Shown: one piece after another, positions 9,295-19,500 of the stretch
How positions within the stretch are numbered: the stretch's first letter is position 1
Layout of the letters: every line of letters starts with the position of its first letter
Assembly (NCBI GenBank): GCA_910588565.1
Contig: CAJUPF010000002.1
Coordinates: forward strand, 71,703-135,702
DNA length: 64,000 bases
Direction: 5' to 3'
Source of the DNA: an uncultured Lachnospiraceae bacterium
Lineage (GTDB): Bacteria; Bacillota; Clostridia; Lachnospirales; Lachnospiraceae
Translations under genes and position numbers: made by a program
Notes under the pieces: generated by a model
Database searches by the model: none
What the model saw: the letters and a program-made list of their open reading frames with translations, nothing else
What the model was told of the DNA's origin: nothing

Positions 9295-10950
9295 TCAGCG
9301 CTTCTGTCCCTTCAGATGAAACACACTGATCAGGTTTCTAAGCAGCCCGGCCTGCGTACTAAGCTGCTGGCTGGTGGCCGCGCTCTCCTCGGCTGTTGCG
9401 GAATTGACCTGCACTACATTGGCTATCTGGCTGATCTGCTCCTGAACCTGTGCTACAGACTCCGCCTGCATACTGGCCGCATCCGCAATCTGATTGGTGG
9501 TATCCATCACTTCGCTTGCTCCTGATGCCACCGCTTGAAGTTGCGCCGCGGCTGCGTTTGCAATCCTGGTACCATGTTCCACTGCTTCGATAGAATGTTC
9601 AATCAGGTCTGCCGTGGATTTGGAAGCTTCTGAACTCTTGCCGGCAAGATCGCGCACCTCTTCCGCAACTACTGCAAAGCCCTTTCCCGCCTCGCCGGCC
9701 CGCGCCGCTTCTACAGCCGCGTTCAAAGCCAGTATATTTGTCTGTGAAGCGATACTTTCAATTGTCTTTATAATTTTTCCGATTTCGCTGGAGCTTGCGT
9801 TGATATCCTCCATCGCGCGTATCATTTCCTGCATCTTCTGGTTGCTCTCCAGAATCTGCTCGCCAACATGTTCAACCTTTCCGCTTGCCTCTTTTGCATT
9901 CTGCGCAGTCTGGGCAACCTGGCCTGAAATGCTGCGCATCGTTCCCTCAAGCTCCTCCACGGTACCAGCCTGCTCCACCGCGCCCTGGCTCAGCGCCTGC
10001 GCCCCGGCAGACATCTGCTCGGCACCGTTTGAAACATACTCGGCGCTTTCCGTAATCTGAGCCATAGTATGATTCAGCCTGTCAAGAATTCCATCCAAAG
10101 ATTTTTTAATGGCGGAGAAATCTCCTATGTAATTTTGCGTTGTCTGCACAGCCAGATTGCCGTCTGAAATTGCGGAAAGTATATTTGAAATCTCTCCAAT
10201 ATATTCCCTCAGGCGCTGAATCGTATGTTCAAATACACTTGCTAAAAGCCCTATTTCGTCATTTGAATGGATATCTGCTGTCAGGGCTTTGCTTCCGCCT
10301 AGCCCCAGCTCGCCCTGCTCCATCGTCCGCGCAAGCGCCGAAAGCCTGGAAAGAGGCTTTGAAACAGCGTTCCTTACATAAAGCATCAGCAGGATAATCG
10401 ATAGCAGCACCAGCGCCAGTCCCGCAAAACCGGATACCATAACTGTCGTATTTGTCTGTTCCGAAACATCCGCCATAGAAATCCCGGCAAAAATCAAACC
10501 GTCAATCTGCCCGTCGGCATCCCTTGTCGGCACATAAGAACAAAGATGCTCTTCCCCAAGGATCTGCGCGCTTCCCACATAGGAATTCCCCTGTTTAAGA
10601 ACAATATCGGAAAGCTCCTCCGAAAGCTTCGTCCCGACTGCGCGTTCGCCACCCTGCTGAATAGTTGTATACATTCGCACATCCCCATGGAAAATAGTAA
10701 ATTCACAGCCCATCACTTCCTTCAGTTCATCCAGAAGCTGCGTCATATCCTCTGATCCGGAATAATTTCTAAGCTGATACTCCAGCATATTCGTGCCGTC
10801 CACACACTGATCCTGCATAATATTCTTAACAAGCCTATTGAACATAAGCATACAGATGTTTATTTCCGCAATTATACAGATGATAAGCATACAAGCCACC
10901 AAAATACCTACTTTCCGGCCAAGATGCCGGACTTTTTTGTTCTTTTCCAT
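9295..10950 (-). CDS. Methyl-accepting chemotaxis protein
   Basis: Transmembrane chemoreceptor of about 551 residues from ATG 10950 (beginning MEKNKKVRHLGRK); an upstream TTG frame to 10989 is possible but lacks a ribosome site. One membrane segment lies near 15-35, a single-Cache-like sensor follows to about 180, then a second membrane segment, HAMP, and a long coiled-coil signalling domain containing the conserved hairpin tip with TNILALNAAVEAARAGEAGKG. It would pass ligand binding to CheA/CheW. Its stop is only 38 bp from the next gene, so it may be the first gene of the discoidin-GH88-lyase operon. No other chemotaxis genes are in the window. Confidence 0.93.
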   Translation of the reverse strand: MEKNKKVRHLGRKVGILVACMLIICIIAEINICMLMFNRLVKNIMQDQCVDGTNMLEYQLRNYSGSEDMTQLLDELKEVMGCEFTIFHGDVRMYTTIQQGGERAVGTKLSEELSDIVLKQGNSYVGSAQILGEEHLCSYVPTRDADGQIDGLIFAGISMADVSEQTNTTVMVSGFAGLALVLLSIILLMLYVRNAVSKPLSRLSALARTMEQGELGLGGSKALTADIHSNDEIGLLASVFEHTIQRLREYIGEISNILSAISDGNLAVQTTQNYIGDFSAIKKSLDGILDRLNHTMAQITESAEYVSNGAEQMSAGAQALSQGAVEQAGTVEELEGTMRSISGQVAQTAQNAKEASGKVEHVGEQILESNQKMQEMIRAMEDINASSSEIGKIIKTIESIASQTNILALNAAVEAARAGEAGKGFAVVAEEVRDLAGKSSEASKSTADLIEHSIEAVEHGTRIANAAAAQLQAVASGASEVMDTTNQIADAASMQAESVAQVQEQISQIANVVQVNSATAEESAATSQQLSTQAGLLRNLISVFHLKGQKR

Positions 10951-11225
10951 TATCTTTACACCATACCTTTCTCTTCTCAGCTCCTCCAAAACAAGGACAA
11001 ACCAAGTATAAAAATCTTCTTCAATTATATTAATTTATCCGGTTGTAAATTGCAAGGATTAGTTTCTTCTGGCCTGCTCATTTTATACAAAACTGGCTGT
11101 TTATCAAACGCCATATTACGCGTATGCTTTTAAAAGCCGGGGGCACATACCGGAAGCTTTGGACAGGACAAAAGCGCCGGATATATGTTCATCCTAAACC
11201 AAAAAGCGAAAAGGAGATATGAAGT
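10951..11225. other. Divergent control region between chemoreceptor and ECF transporter gene
   Basis: 275 bp with no coding frame that I trust. Toward the ECF gene it holds GC-rich short inverted sequences (CCGG...CCGG about 11140-11155; GCTTT...AAAGC about 11156-11176) and an AAAAGGAGAT ribosome site. Many ECF S-component genes carry a vitamin riboswitch here; I could not match this leader to the THF, TPP, FMN, preQ1 or cobalamin consensus by eye. Confidence 0.4.
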
Positions 11226-11801
11226 ATGGAAACATCCAAAACTACCAAGAAACTGATTATTGCAGCGCTGATGGCTGCATTCACCTGTATTGCCACTATG
11301 ATCATTAAACTCCCCACCCCCACCTTCGGATATATTCATCTTGGAGACGGGCTTGTACTGCTTTGCGGAGTAGTCCTTGGACCTGTTGCAGGCGCGCTTT
11401 CTGCCGGGATTGGCTCTATGTTTGCAGATATTTTTTCCGGCTACATATCCTGGGCGCCAGCGACATTCCTGATTAAAGCGCTGACTGCCGGAATCGGCGG
11501 TCTGCTGTTTCGCCTGTTAAAAACCAAAATCAAATCCACATACGCCCGCAGTGCGGGCATAATCATCAGCGGACTGATCGGAGAAGCCATTATGGTCGTC
11601 GGGTATTTTCTTTATGAAGCTGGCCTGGCCGCCTTTGCTTCCGGCGGATTTACCAAAGCAGCCCTCTTAGCGGGCGCAGCTTCTTCCGCTGCTGGTATCC
11701 CATTTAATATCGTGCAGGGTGTGGTGGGTATCGTAATCTGCCTTGTGCTGCTCCCTGTGCTGTTAAAAATATCCGATATCCGGGAGTGGATTCTGGAATA
11801 G
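11226..11801 (+). CDS. ECF transporter substrate-binding (S) component
   Basis: 191-residue integral membrane protein with about six hydrophobic segments. Its early motif PTPTFGYIHLGDGLVLLCG followed by VVLGPVAGALSAGIGSM is typical of ECF S components of the riboflavin/HmpT-like group, which bind a vitamin or precursor and dock on a shared EcfT/EcfA module encoded elsewhere. No ATPase or T subunit is adjacent, as usual for group II ECF transporters. The ligand cannot be assigned from sequence. It is monocistronic and ends in a strong bidirectional terminator. Confidence 0.85.
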   Translation: METSKTTKKLIIAALMAAFTCIATMIIKLPTPTFGYIHLGDGLVLLCGVVLGPVAGALSAGIGSMFADIFSGYISWAPATFLIKALTAGIGGLLFRLLKTKIKSTYARSAGIIISGLIGEAIMVVGYFLYEAGLAAFASGGFTKAALLAGAASSAAGIPFNIVQGVVGIVICLVLLPVLLKISDIREWILE

Positions 11802-11815
11802 CGCCCCAAAAAACA

Positions 11816-11863
11816 AAATACCCGCAGGCAGTATTCGCAAACAATTTGCCTGTGGGTATTTTT
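11816..11863. terminator. Bidirectional terminator between convergent genes
   Basis: AAATACCCGCAGGCA and TGCCTGTGGGTATTTTT form a long stem with A and T runs on either side, so it works for both the ECF gene (plus) and the GH95 gene (minus). Confidence 0.9.
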
Positions 11864-11868
11864 ATATG

Positions 11869-14800
11869 CTATTTCACTTTCACAGTTTTCTTACTGCTCC
11901 AGTTTCCATAGATGATATCTTTTCCGGCTTTTTTATAAGCCCGTATCCGTACATAATAAGATGTTTTCGCTTTCAGCTTTTTAATGATAACTGTTTTTGC
12001 AGTTTTTTTCACCCCTGTCCGTACAGGTGATTTCATGTTCTTTTTCCTGCTGTACTCAATCTGATAGCCGGAGATATTCTGTTTGGAAGCAAGCTTTTTC
12101 CAGGTAATTGTCATCTGCTTTGCCTTTTTGCTCTTTACAGAAGACAGGCTGACTTTCGATGGCGCTACCTCTACAGTTACCTGGAACGGCTCTGCCTGGT
12201 ATGTTTCTGACACAAGTTTCACCGTAATTATCGTCCGCCCGGTTGATTTTATGCTCACTGTACCGGCTGTGGAGACAGACGCCACCTTGGGCTGGCTGGA
12301 AGTATAGGCCAGTGTTCCGTTTGCTGTCCCTTCACATGTCAGGTTCAGGGCAAATGCTTTCGCGCCATATGCTTTCTGATAAGACGACTTGCCCTGGATG
12401 GAGACCTGCTTAAGGGATGGGACGTCTGGCTTTGTCGGATCGCCCGGTTTTGCCGGATTATCCGGTTTCGTTGTTTCATCTGGCCCAACGGGCGGCTTTT
12501 CGTTGTCTTCTTTCTTTTCCACAAGCTGATCCATCGCTGTTTCGATTGCTGTCTGCAAAGCTGCTGCCTGTTCGCTGCTTTCAATTGTTCCATTCTCTAC
12601 CGCCTGTTTTGCCGCATTGACTGCGCACAAAAGCAAATTCCAGCTCTCAGGCGTATAATGCTCCTGTTGGAAAGCGGCAGCTTTTGCAATAGTTTCCTCC
12701 AAAGACTCTGTTGGAACAGGCTCTTTCAGATGAAACATCTGCAATTCCCAGATAGATACTTCTTTTATGGCTTTACATACCAGCTTTACTTTTGCTGTTT
12801 TTACCGGTTCAAACACAGCGGCGTATTTTGCATGGCTGCTTCTAGTTGTATCATAGATAACCTGCTCTGATTCACCGACATTACTTCCATCAAAAGAATA
12901 GATCCGTTCATATTGTCCGTCTTTTTCAGCATACAGTTCAAAAGACTCGATCCGGTTTGTTTCATTGTCTACAATTTCTGTGTATTCATCAATATAAATA
13001 CTGTTTAATTCCGTTTCTTCTTCAAGCGTCAGCTCTGCTTCATAAACGCTGCTGTCACCTTTTACCGCCCAGCGCGTTGCGCTGTTTCCATCTACGGCTT
13101 TGGAAACATCCAGATCATTCCAATAAGGAAGTGACGAACTGATATTCTGTTTATATGCCAGATTTGTCCCGTTCAGGTACAGATACTCTGCCGATATTGT
13201 CTCCGAAATTTTTGCGCCGGAATCTTTGACAAAAAGGGCTGCCCGGTAACTGGACTTCCCAGCAGGAAGCCTCCGCCTGCCTGTCAGTACGGGCGAATCA
13301 CTGGCCGGTTCTGTACCATCTGTTGTGTAGCGAATTTCCAGCCAGGGGCTTTCGCTATATACCGCAGCAAAATAACGTTCCGATGTATAGATACCCTCTG
13401 GCAGCTTGAAGGAAATACTGTTGTCATAAGCCGCGTCAAACATCACCTGTGCCGCATCCAGAGCCGTCAATGCTGTACGGATTTCCGTTATCTCTGCCGA
13501 CGTATTATCCCATACTGCCTGCGCTGTTGTAATCGCCTGTGCAAAGGCTTCCTGCGCTCCTTTTACATAGTTAGAGTCTTCTTCTTTATGGCTGTCCAGC
13601 TTTTTGTGTGCTGCCGAAATCGCCTCAGACAGTGATGCTTTATCTGCTGCATCACGGTAAAATTCGATATTTGCCGTATCACCAGCTTTCATTGTCAGAA
13701 GAATCTTTTCACCTTCTGTGATTTCTGCCGCCGCTCCAGATACTTCCGCCTGTATCCAAGGCAGCTGCGATGTCAGCTCAATTGTCTGATCGATATCCGA
13801 ACGGATCTGGGCGGAAACTCTGCCTTTCTGCGTATTCCAGCTCAATTTCTCCACTTCTGCCTGTGTCCTTGCCATTAGACCGTCCATGGAGCCGCTCGTC
13901 CAGTCAGAACCGAGCGCCGGGCAGAGCTGGATTTTACCAGTATTGGAAAACAGAACCATTTCGTTGATCGTACCCACCAATCCCATTGAAGTATCTGTGC
14001 AGTAGGTATCCGAACCACGGTCGCTGTTGTGGTCTGTCATCATGGAGCTGTAAAATATATGATTCGTGATCAACGGTTTCAATGAAGCAAGCACACCATC
14101 TCCATCTTCTATCCTGGCATAGGTAAGCGCACGATGCACCCATCCATGTCCAGTTGTCGCATCTCCGGTATTATAACGATCACGGTTGATCAGGGACTGA
14201 ATTGCGCCAGCGCGGAGCTTTTCATCTTCTTTTGTCTCATAGGCTGGCCATGCCACATATAAATGGCTGACATGCCTGTGATTGTTGTTCTCTGTATACT
14301 CATCCATAGCCCATTCGCGAAGCGCCCCTTCTCCGGAAGCTGTATTATCATATTTATATTCCGGCAGCAACTCCCTCAGGTTCTCCCATTTTGCAACTGC
14401 CTGCTCGTAACCGTCACGTTTTACGGCACGTTCCAGTGCAATTGTCATATTCAGCCCGTCGCGAGCAGCAGAAATATCCATCGTTGCATTTGCTGTAATC
14501 GTACTGCTGTAGCCAATTGGATTATTTTCCGGAGAATATGTCGGGATCAGCATATATCTTTCGCCTTCCTCCAAAGCGGTTTTGCCCTGGGTATAACAGG
14601 CTTTTCCATCCTTATCCATATAATATTCCGGCGTCACAATCTGTTCCCAGAAATTAGACTGTTTCGTCAGAAGCGGCAGCAGAATATCCTCCTCCAGATC
14701 CAAATATCCTCTGGCAAGTTTGGCGTCCATCTCTTCTTTTGTCAGCTCTTCATAATACCCGTCACCGTCTTCATCTTTCATGCTCAGTACAGAGCGCAGT

Positions 14801-16521
14801 TTATCATAATCTACAAGATCACTGACTGGAATCTGCTGATTTCCATAGCACTGCCAGTATTCATAAATTGGCAGCAGGCACCAGCTGGTTCCTGCATTCC
14901 AATACTGGAACGGATACCACCTGTCATACTCTACAGCCTGCGCATGATCGCCGTCGGAATTAACCGATACCTGCAGGGCATCATGCATTCCATAGGCGCG
15001 CTCCGCATTTACACGGAAATCATCTGCCAGCCGCAGGAAATATGTAATATATCCCTGTGGCCCATAGGGCATATGATTTGTATTCATGGCGGAGCCCTGC
15101 AGATTTACATTGGCGTCCATCGTAAAGATATAACGCCAGCCGCCATTAAATTCTCCAGTCCACATACCACACAGTCGATACGCGCAGATGCCGGACGCAC
15201 AAAGCTGCGCGTATCGGCCTGCATACCAGGCACGCTCCAAAAGCGCATGGTTTAGATAGGATTTATCCTCTCCCTGCTTCTGCAAAAGCTCTTCTGTCGG
15301 AAGCTCTTTGTCCTCTTCATCGCCGTCTAACGTAAACTTTGCTGCACGAAACGCGTCGCCATGAAGCTTTGCATGAGGTTCTAAAATTTTGCTGTAGCTA
15401 AAGGAACCGTCACGATTTTTGTATTCCTGTTTTTCTGCCACAGCTTTTGTCTCCTGTACCAGACGATCTACAAGATCGTAACTTTTCTTTCCAGCAAAAT
15501 TCCGGTAAGAACACATATCAGCGTCCCGATTCGATTTTGTAATCAGATAAACCGCGTCAGCATCCGTAATCCGGATCGCTGGATTATTCTCTTCACCAAC
15601 ATTCATCGTTGTATCGGACTCCGGAAGCAGCGCTTTTTCTTTGCTTCCTCCCTCTACAATCAGATACGTGACCGTAGCATACCCGCCATATTTCAAATCA
15701 CTATTGGCATAAGAAGGATATTTTGCCACTTCAGCGATATAGCTGCAATCATCGGATACAATCTTTTTGTAACGCAGATCGGATACTTTGCTCATTCCGT
15801 TATAGCCCTTGCTCATATTGGAAATATCATCCACGGAAATCGTCATGTTGACAGGCTCTCCACGGGAAGAAGACTGAATGGAAGTAACTGTCACATTGTC
15901 CTCACGGGACGTAAATGTACGCCGTTCCCACTTCCCTTTCTCATCGGTAAACTGCACGCCAACTTCCGCCGTCTCATAATTCGTCCAGCGCTTATAATCT
16001 GACACAGTTCCCTGGGAAGACATCTGCAAAGACATCTGCGCTCCCGGATGGTACGCATAATAATACGTTCTGTTCCTGCCATGCACATTCCAGGAATCAT
16101 CCAGATTGTACACCGCCTGTCTGGCTTCCTCCAGATAGGTATATTCATCCTCTGGCGCTTCAATCGGGTCTGCCGATGGGAAATTAAAATACATATATTG
16201 GTAGATCATCGTATCATGATAGGGCGCACCGGATGAAATCACTCCATTTTCTCCATTTCCGGAAACCATGCCTTCTCTCCAGGCACGGCTCCTGGCATTT
16301 GTCTGGTCATTTAAAACCTCGTACCACGAATCGCTGTAAATGCCGGATGCGTTGTATGCCTTTTCATCGCTATCATCCACTATTTCCTGTACCAGCGATT
16401 GAAGTTCTTTATTCTGTTCCTCACCGGATTCCTGCCCTGCCGCAGCTCCCGCAGGAAACGCCCCAAAAGTCACGGCTGCAGCGAGCAGTGCCGCGGCTGC
16501 TTTTTTCACTCGTATCTTCAT
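11869..16521 (-). CDS. Secreted multidomain GH95-family glycosidase (alpha-L-fucosidase family)
   Basis: About 1550 residues. The start is ATG 16521, 8 nt after AGGAGG; a GTG at 16530 overlaps that site. A signal peptide is followed by the GH95 N-terminal beta domain and an (alpha/alpha)6 catalytic region. Family motifs are MDANVNLQ (about 470), PTYSPENNP with the likely acid Glu (about 660), NHRHVSHLY (about 747) and TGHGWVHRA (about 790). GH95 enzymes are inverting alpha-1,2-L-fucosidases, some acting on L-galactosides. C-terminal to it: a chitobiase-like segment (YTTDGTEP, about 1065), an F5/8 type C domain (about 1115-1260), FIVAR, a Pro/Lys/Asp linker, Big_2 and a Fn3-like lysine-rich end. 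No LPXTG is present. It is encoded 12 nt after the four-module protein and is probably co-transcribed with it. Confidence 0.88.
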   Translation of the reverse strand: MKIRVKKAAAALLAAAVTFGAFPAGAAAGQESGEEQNKELQSLVQEIVDDSDEKAYNASGIYSDSWYEVLNDQTNARSRAWREGMVSGNGENGVISSGAPYHDTMIYQYMYFNFPSADPIEAPEDEYTYLEEARQAVYNLDDSWNVHGRNRTYYYAYHPGAQMSLQMSSQGTVSDYKRWTNYETAEVGVQFTDEKGKWERRTFTSREDNVTVTSIQSSSRGEPVNMTISVDDISNMSKGYNGMSKVSDLRYKKIVSDDCSYIAEVAKYPSYANSDLKYGGYATVTYLIVEGGSKEKALLPESDTTMNVGEENNPAIRITDADAVYLITKSNRDADMCSYRNFAGKKSYDLVDRLVQETKAVAEKQEYKNRDGSFSYSKILEPHAKLHGDAFRAAKFTLDGDEEDKELPTEELLQKQGEDKSYLNHALLERAWYAGRYAQLCASGICAYRLCGMWTGEFNGGWRYIFTMDANVNLQGSAMNTNHMPYGPQGYITYFLRLADDFRVNAERAYGMHDALQVSVNSDGDHAQAVEYDRWYPFQYWNAGTSWCLLPIYEYWQCYGNQQIPVSDLVDYDKLRSVLSMKDEDGDGYYEELTKEEMDAKLARGYLDLEEDILLPLLTKQSNFWEQIVTPEYYMDKDGKACYTQGKTALEEGERYMLIPTYSPENNPIGYSSTITANATMDISAARDGLNMTIALERAVKRDGYEQAVAKWENLRELLPEYKYDNTASGEGALREWAMDEYTENNNHRHVSHLYVAWPAYETKEDEKLRAGAIQSLINRDRYNTGDATTGHGWVHRALTYARIEDGDGVLASLKPLITNHIFYSSMMTDHNSDRGSDTYCTDTSMGLVGTINEMVLFSNTGKIQLCPALGSDWTSGSMDGLMARTQAEVEKLSWNTQKGRVSAQIRSDIDQTIELTSQLPWIQAEVSGAAAEITEGEKILLTMKAGDTANIEFYRDAADKASLSEAISAAHKKLDSHKEEDSNYVKGAQEAFAQAITTAQAVWDNTSAEITEIRTALTALDAAQVMFDAAYDNSISFKLPEGIYTSERYFAAVYSESPWLEIRYTTDGTEPASDSPVLTGRRRLPAGKSSYRAALFVKDSGAKISETISAEYLYLNGTNLAYKQNISSSLPYWNDLDVSKAVDGNSATRWAVKGDSSVYEAELTLEEETELNSIYIDEYTEIVDNETNRIESFELYAEKDGQYERIYSFDGSNVGESEQVIYDTTRSSHAKYAAVFEPVKTAKVKLVCKAIKEVSIWELQMFHLKEPVPTESLEETIAKAAAFQQEHYTPESWNLLLCAVNAAKQAVENGTIESSEQAAALQTAIETAMDQLVEKKEDNEKPPVGPDETTKPDNPAKPGDPTKPDVPSLKQVSIQGKSSYQKAYGAKAFALNLTCEGTANGTLAYTSSQPKVASVSTAGTVSIKSTGRTIITVKLVSETYQAEPFQVTVEVAPSKVSLSSVKSKKAKQMTITWKKLASKQNISGYQIEYSRKKNMKSPVRTGVKKTAKTVIIKKLKAKTSYYVRIRAYKKAGKDIIYGNWSSKKTVKVK

Positions 16522-16533
16522 TTTGCGCACCTC

Positions 16534-19500
16534 CTATTTTTTTACTAAAATTTTCTTCTTCGTGCTGTATTTCCCGGAAATCTTTTTTCCTTTGGAATCG
16601 TATTTATAAGCCCGGACTTTAATATAATAGGTCTTTCCTTTTTTCAGCTTCTTTATGGTAGCCTGATTTTTGCGGCTGTTAATCTTCTTTACAGATTTGC
16701 GGAATTTTTTATCCGTGGAATATACTACATCATAACCCGCTGCGCCGGAAACCTTTTTGATCTTTACAACGCACTGCTTTGATTTGCTGTTTTTTGCGCT
16801 TGTGATCTTTGGTGTTCCCACGGTAACTTTGGTCCATTTTGCCTTAAGGGTTAGATTCGCTGTCACTGCCTGATTAAAATCATAGTTCTGATTTCCTGCG
16901 TACCACCCTTTAAACAGATAGTTTGCACGTGTCGGCTGCTTTGGCACAGCTGCTTTCTGGCCGGATACTACTGTCTGGGATGCTGTTTTGCTTCCCCCTG
17001 CACTGTCAAATGTCACCTGGTATGACACAGGCGGTTTTTTATCCTGCCCGTTATCCGTCGGCTTATTGTCTGTTGGCTTATTATCTTCAGGCTTATTATC
17101 TTCAGGCTTATTATCTACAGGCGGCTTCACAGGCGTTTTCTTTACCAGTGCATCCATCGCTTTCAGCACGGCGTCTTCCAGTTTCATAGCCTGGGAAACG
17201 GATACAATCTGGCCAAGCTGTGCCTCAGCTGCTTCCACCGCTTCTTGAAGCTTCGCATAGGAATCCTCCGTGTAATCCGCCTGGGAGCAGGCTTTTGCTC
17301 TCTCTATCGTCCCCTTTAAGCTTGCAATCCGCGCGTTGACACCCGGCTCTAAGTTCCGTACCGCTGCTTTCAGCGCATCATCTAATTCTCTGGCCTGCTT
17401 TGCAGTCGCAATGGATGAAATTGCCTCTTCTGCATTCTGGATCGCTGCCTGTAACACGTTATAGCTCGCATCGCTGTAATCCTTTACCTGATATAATTTT
17501 GCCATATCAATCGTCTTCTGCAATGCGTCCACATAAGGCTGCACAGAGACCTCAGAAATCCGGATCGCGCTGACAATCGGTCCCCACGCATCCGAATCAG
17601 ACAAAAATGACAGGCGAAGCGGGTTTTCTCCGTCTGCAGCGCAGACTGCGGAATAGGTCCTTGCCGAACCGTCGATCTGTTTCGTATTTATATTGTTTGC
17701 CACCGTCTCATAAACTGCGCCATCTGCGCCGCTGCTTGCCAGGATTTCAAATGTCCTTGTATTACTTCCACTCAGAAAATACGGAATAGTCACTTCAACC
17801 TGGTATAGTTCTTCCGGAAGTTCAAATTCATAATAAAAGTCGCTAGACGCTCCTGCAACACGATAAGTAAACTCTTTGGAATCCTCGTCTGCCTTTTTAT
17901 TTGTACCTGTCTCCGGATCGTTTTCACCAATTTTGCCCCAACCCCAGGTTTTATCTGTTACAGAATCCGCTCCCAGCTTCTGATCCGGTGTACGGTTGTA
18001 CTGTCCAAACAGATCTTCCGCTGTAAGTCCTGTATCCTCATTGCCGCAGTCTACAAAATACAACACGCCATCTTCTGCTACGACATCAGCGCTTCGGACT
18101 GTAATGGCTGTATCACAGCTCTTTGCCGTGTTTCCAATGGTTGCGCTTGTCGTTACAACAGCCGTTCCGGGCGCTATACCAGTTACTGTTCCGTCCTCGC
18201 TGACTTCGGCTACCGAACGATCGTCAGAGGCAAACGTAAGCTTCGCTTGTTTTACCCCTTTGGGAAGCGTCACTGTAATTTTCTTCTGGCTGCCGCTTAC
18301 TACTGTCATTTTTTCTGGCGCCACAAATCCTTCCGAGTCCAGAATTTCTTCTTCGCTGCGGGAATCATAAAGCTGATAAACCTCCTCCTGTGTCAGGCAT
18401 TCATCATAAACACTGACATCATCAATCAGCCCCCGTACCTGGCCATCCCAGAAATTTACGCACAGATAAATATCCTGATTCACTCCGGACAGAACGTCTG
18501 TGATTTCCTTTGACCAAGCTGCAAGTTCCCCGTTTTCATAAATCATTGTCGTCCTGCCGTCGCTTTGCATCGTTATCATGGTCCACTCTGCCCTGGGAAC
18601 CGATATTTTTTCGGAAAGCGTTGTATACGATCCGTCTGCCATCGTCCAGATCTTGCACTGTCCAGCCAAACCGCTGCCCGCAATGCCTGCCCATTTCTGC
18701 GGATCATGATGTCCCAGAAACAGCAGCGCCGTATTGTTAGAAATTGTGCCGTTTGCACAGATCCATGCATTCACGGTATATTCTTTTCCCAGATTCTTTT
18801 TATTCAGGCGGAGCCCATAAGAACCTGTCTGCAACGCTTTTCCGCCATTTCTTCCCTCGCCGTAATCAGCAGTTCCGGTATATTCTGAAATATTGTTCCC
18901 ACTCTTATTAACTACAAGTGATGCATCCGCTATTCCGTCTTCAAAATCATAGTTCCATACACTGCGTTTTGCCTTTTTCAGACTTTTCTGTGCATCCGCC
19001 AGCTGATCTGCCGCTGCAGACCGTCTGTCTTCGTCTGTGGATTCCTCAAGCGCCTTCGCCTCCTCATAGGCTTTTGCAAATGCCTCCCAGGAATCCTTTG
19101 TATAATATTCCTGTGTATTACCGGCTTCATAAATATCTTTTGCACCTTCCAGCGCCTGCAGCAGTTTATTCCGGACGCGAATTGTAATCTGTCCAAAATA
19201 TGGCGCCCATGCATTACTGCTGCTGCGCACTGCAAAAACAGTTACCAGCTGTTTTTCCTCTGCTACAGTAAAATCAGCAGTAATCATTTTTGACGAATTT
19301 GCTGCGATATCTTCTGTCGTATTCAGGTTAGAGATCAGACTTTGTTTTGCTCCCTGCCCAACCTGCAAATCTATATTCATCACACGGTTTCCCCAATATG
19401 TACAATGAGGAATTTCAACATCGACACTGTAATTGCCTTTCGGAAGTTCAAAATAGTAAGAGAGCGCCGCTGCGTCATCGCCCTTTACCAGACGGATCTT

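Noticed and set aside
14263..15255. 330-codon plus-strand open frame
   Set aside because: It lies wholly antisense to the GH95 gene, whose family motifs are clear; composition is that of a reverse shadow.
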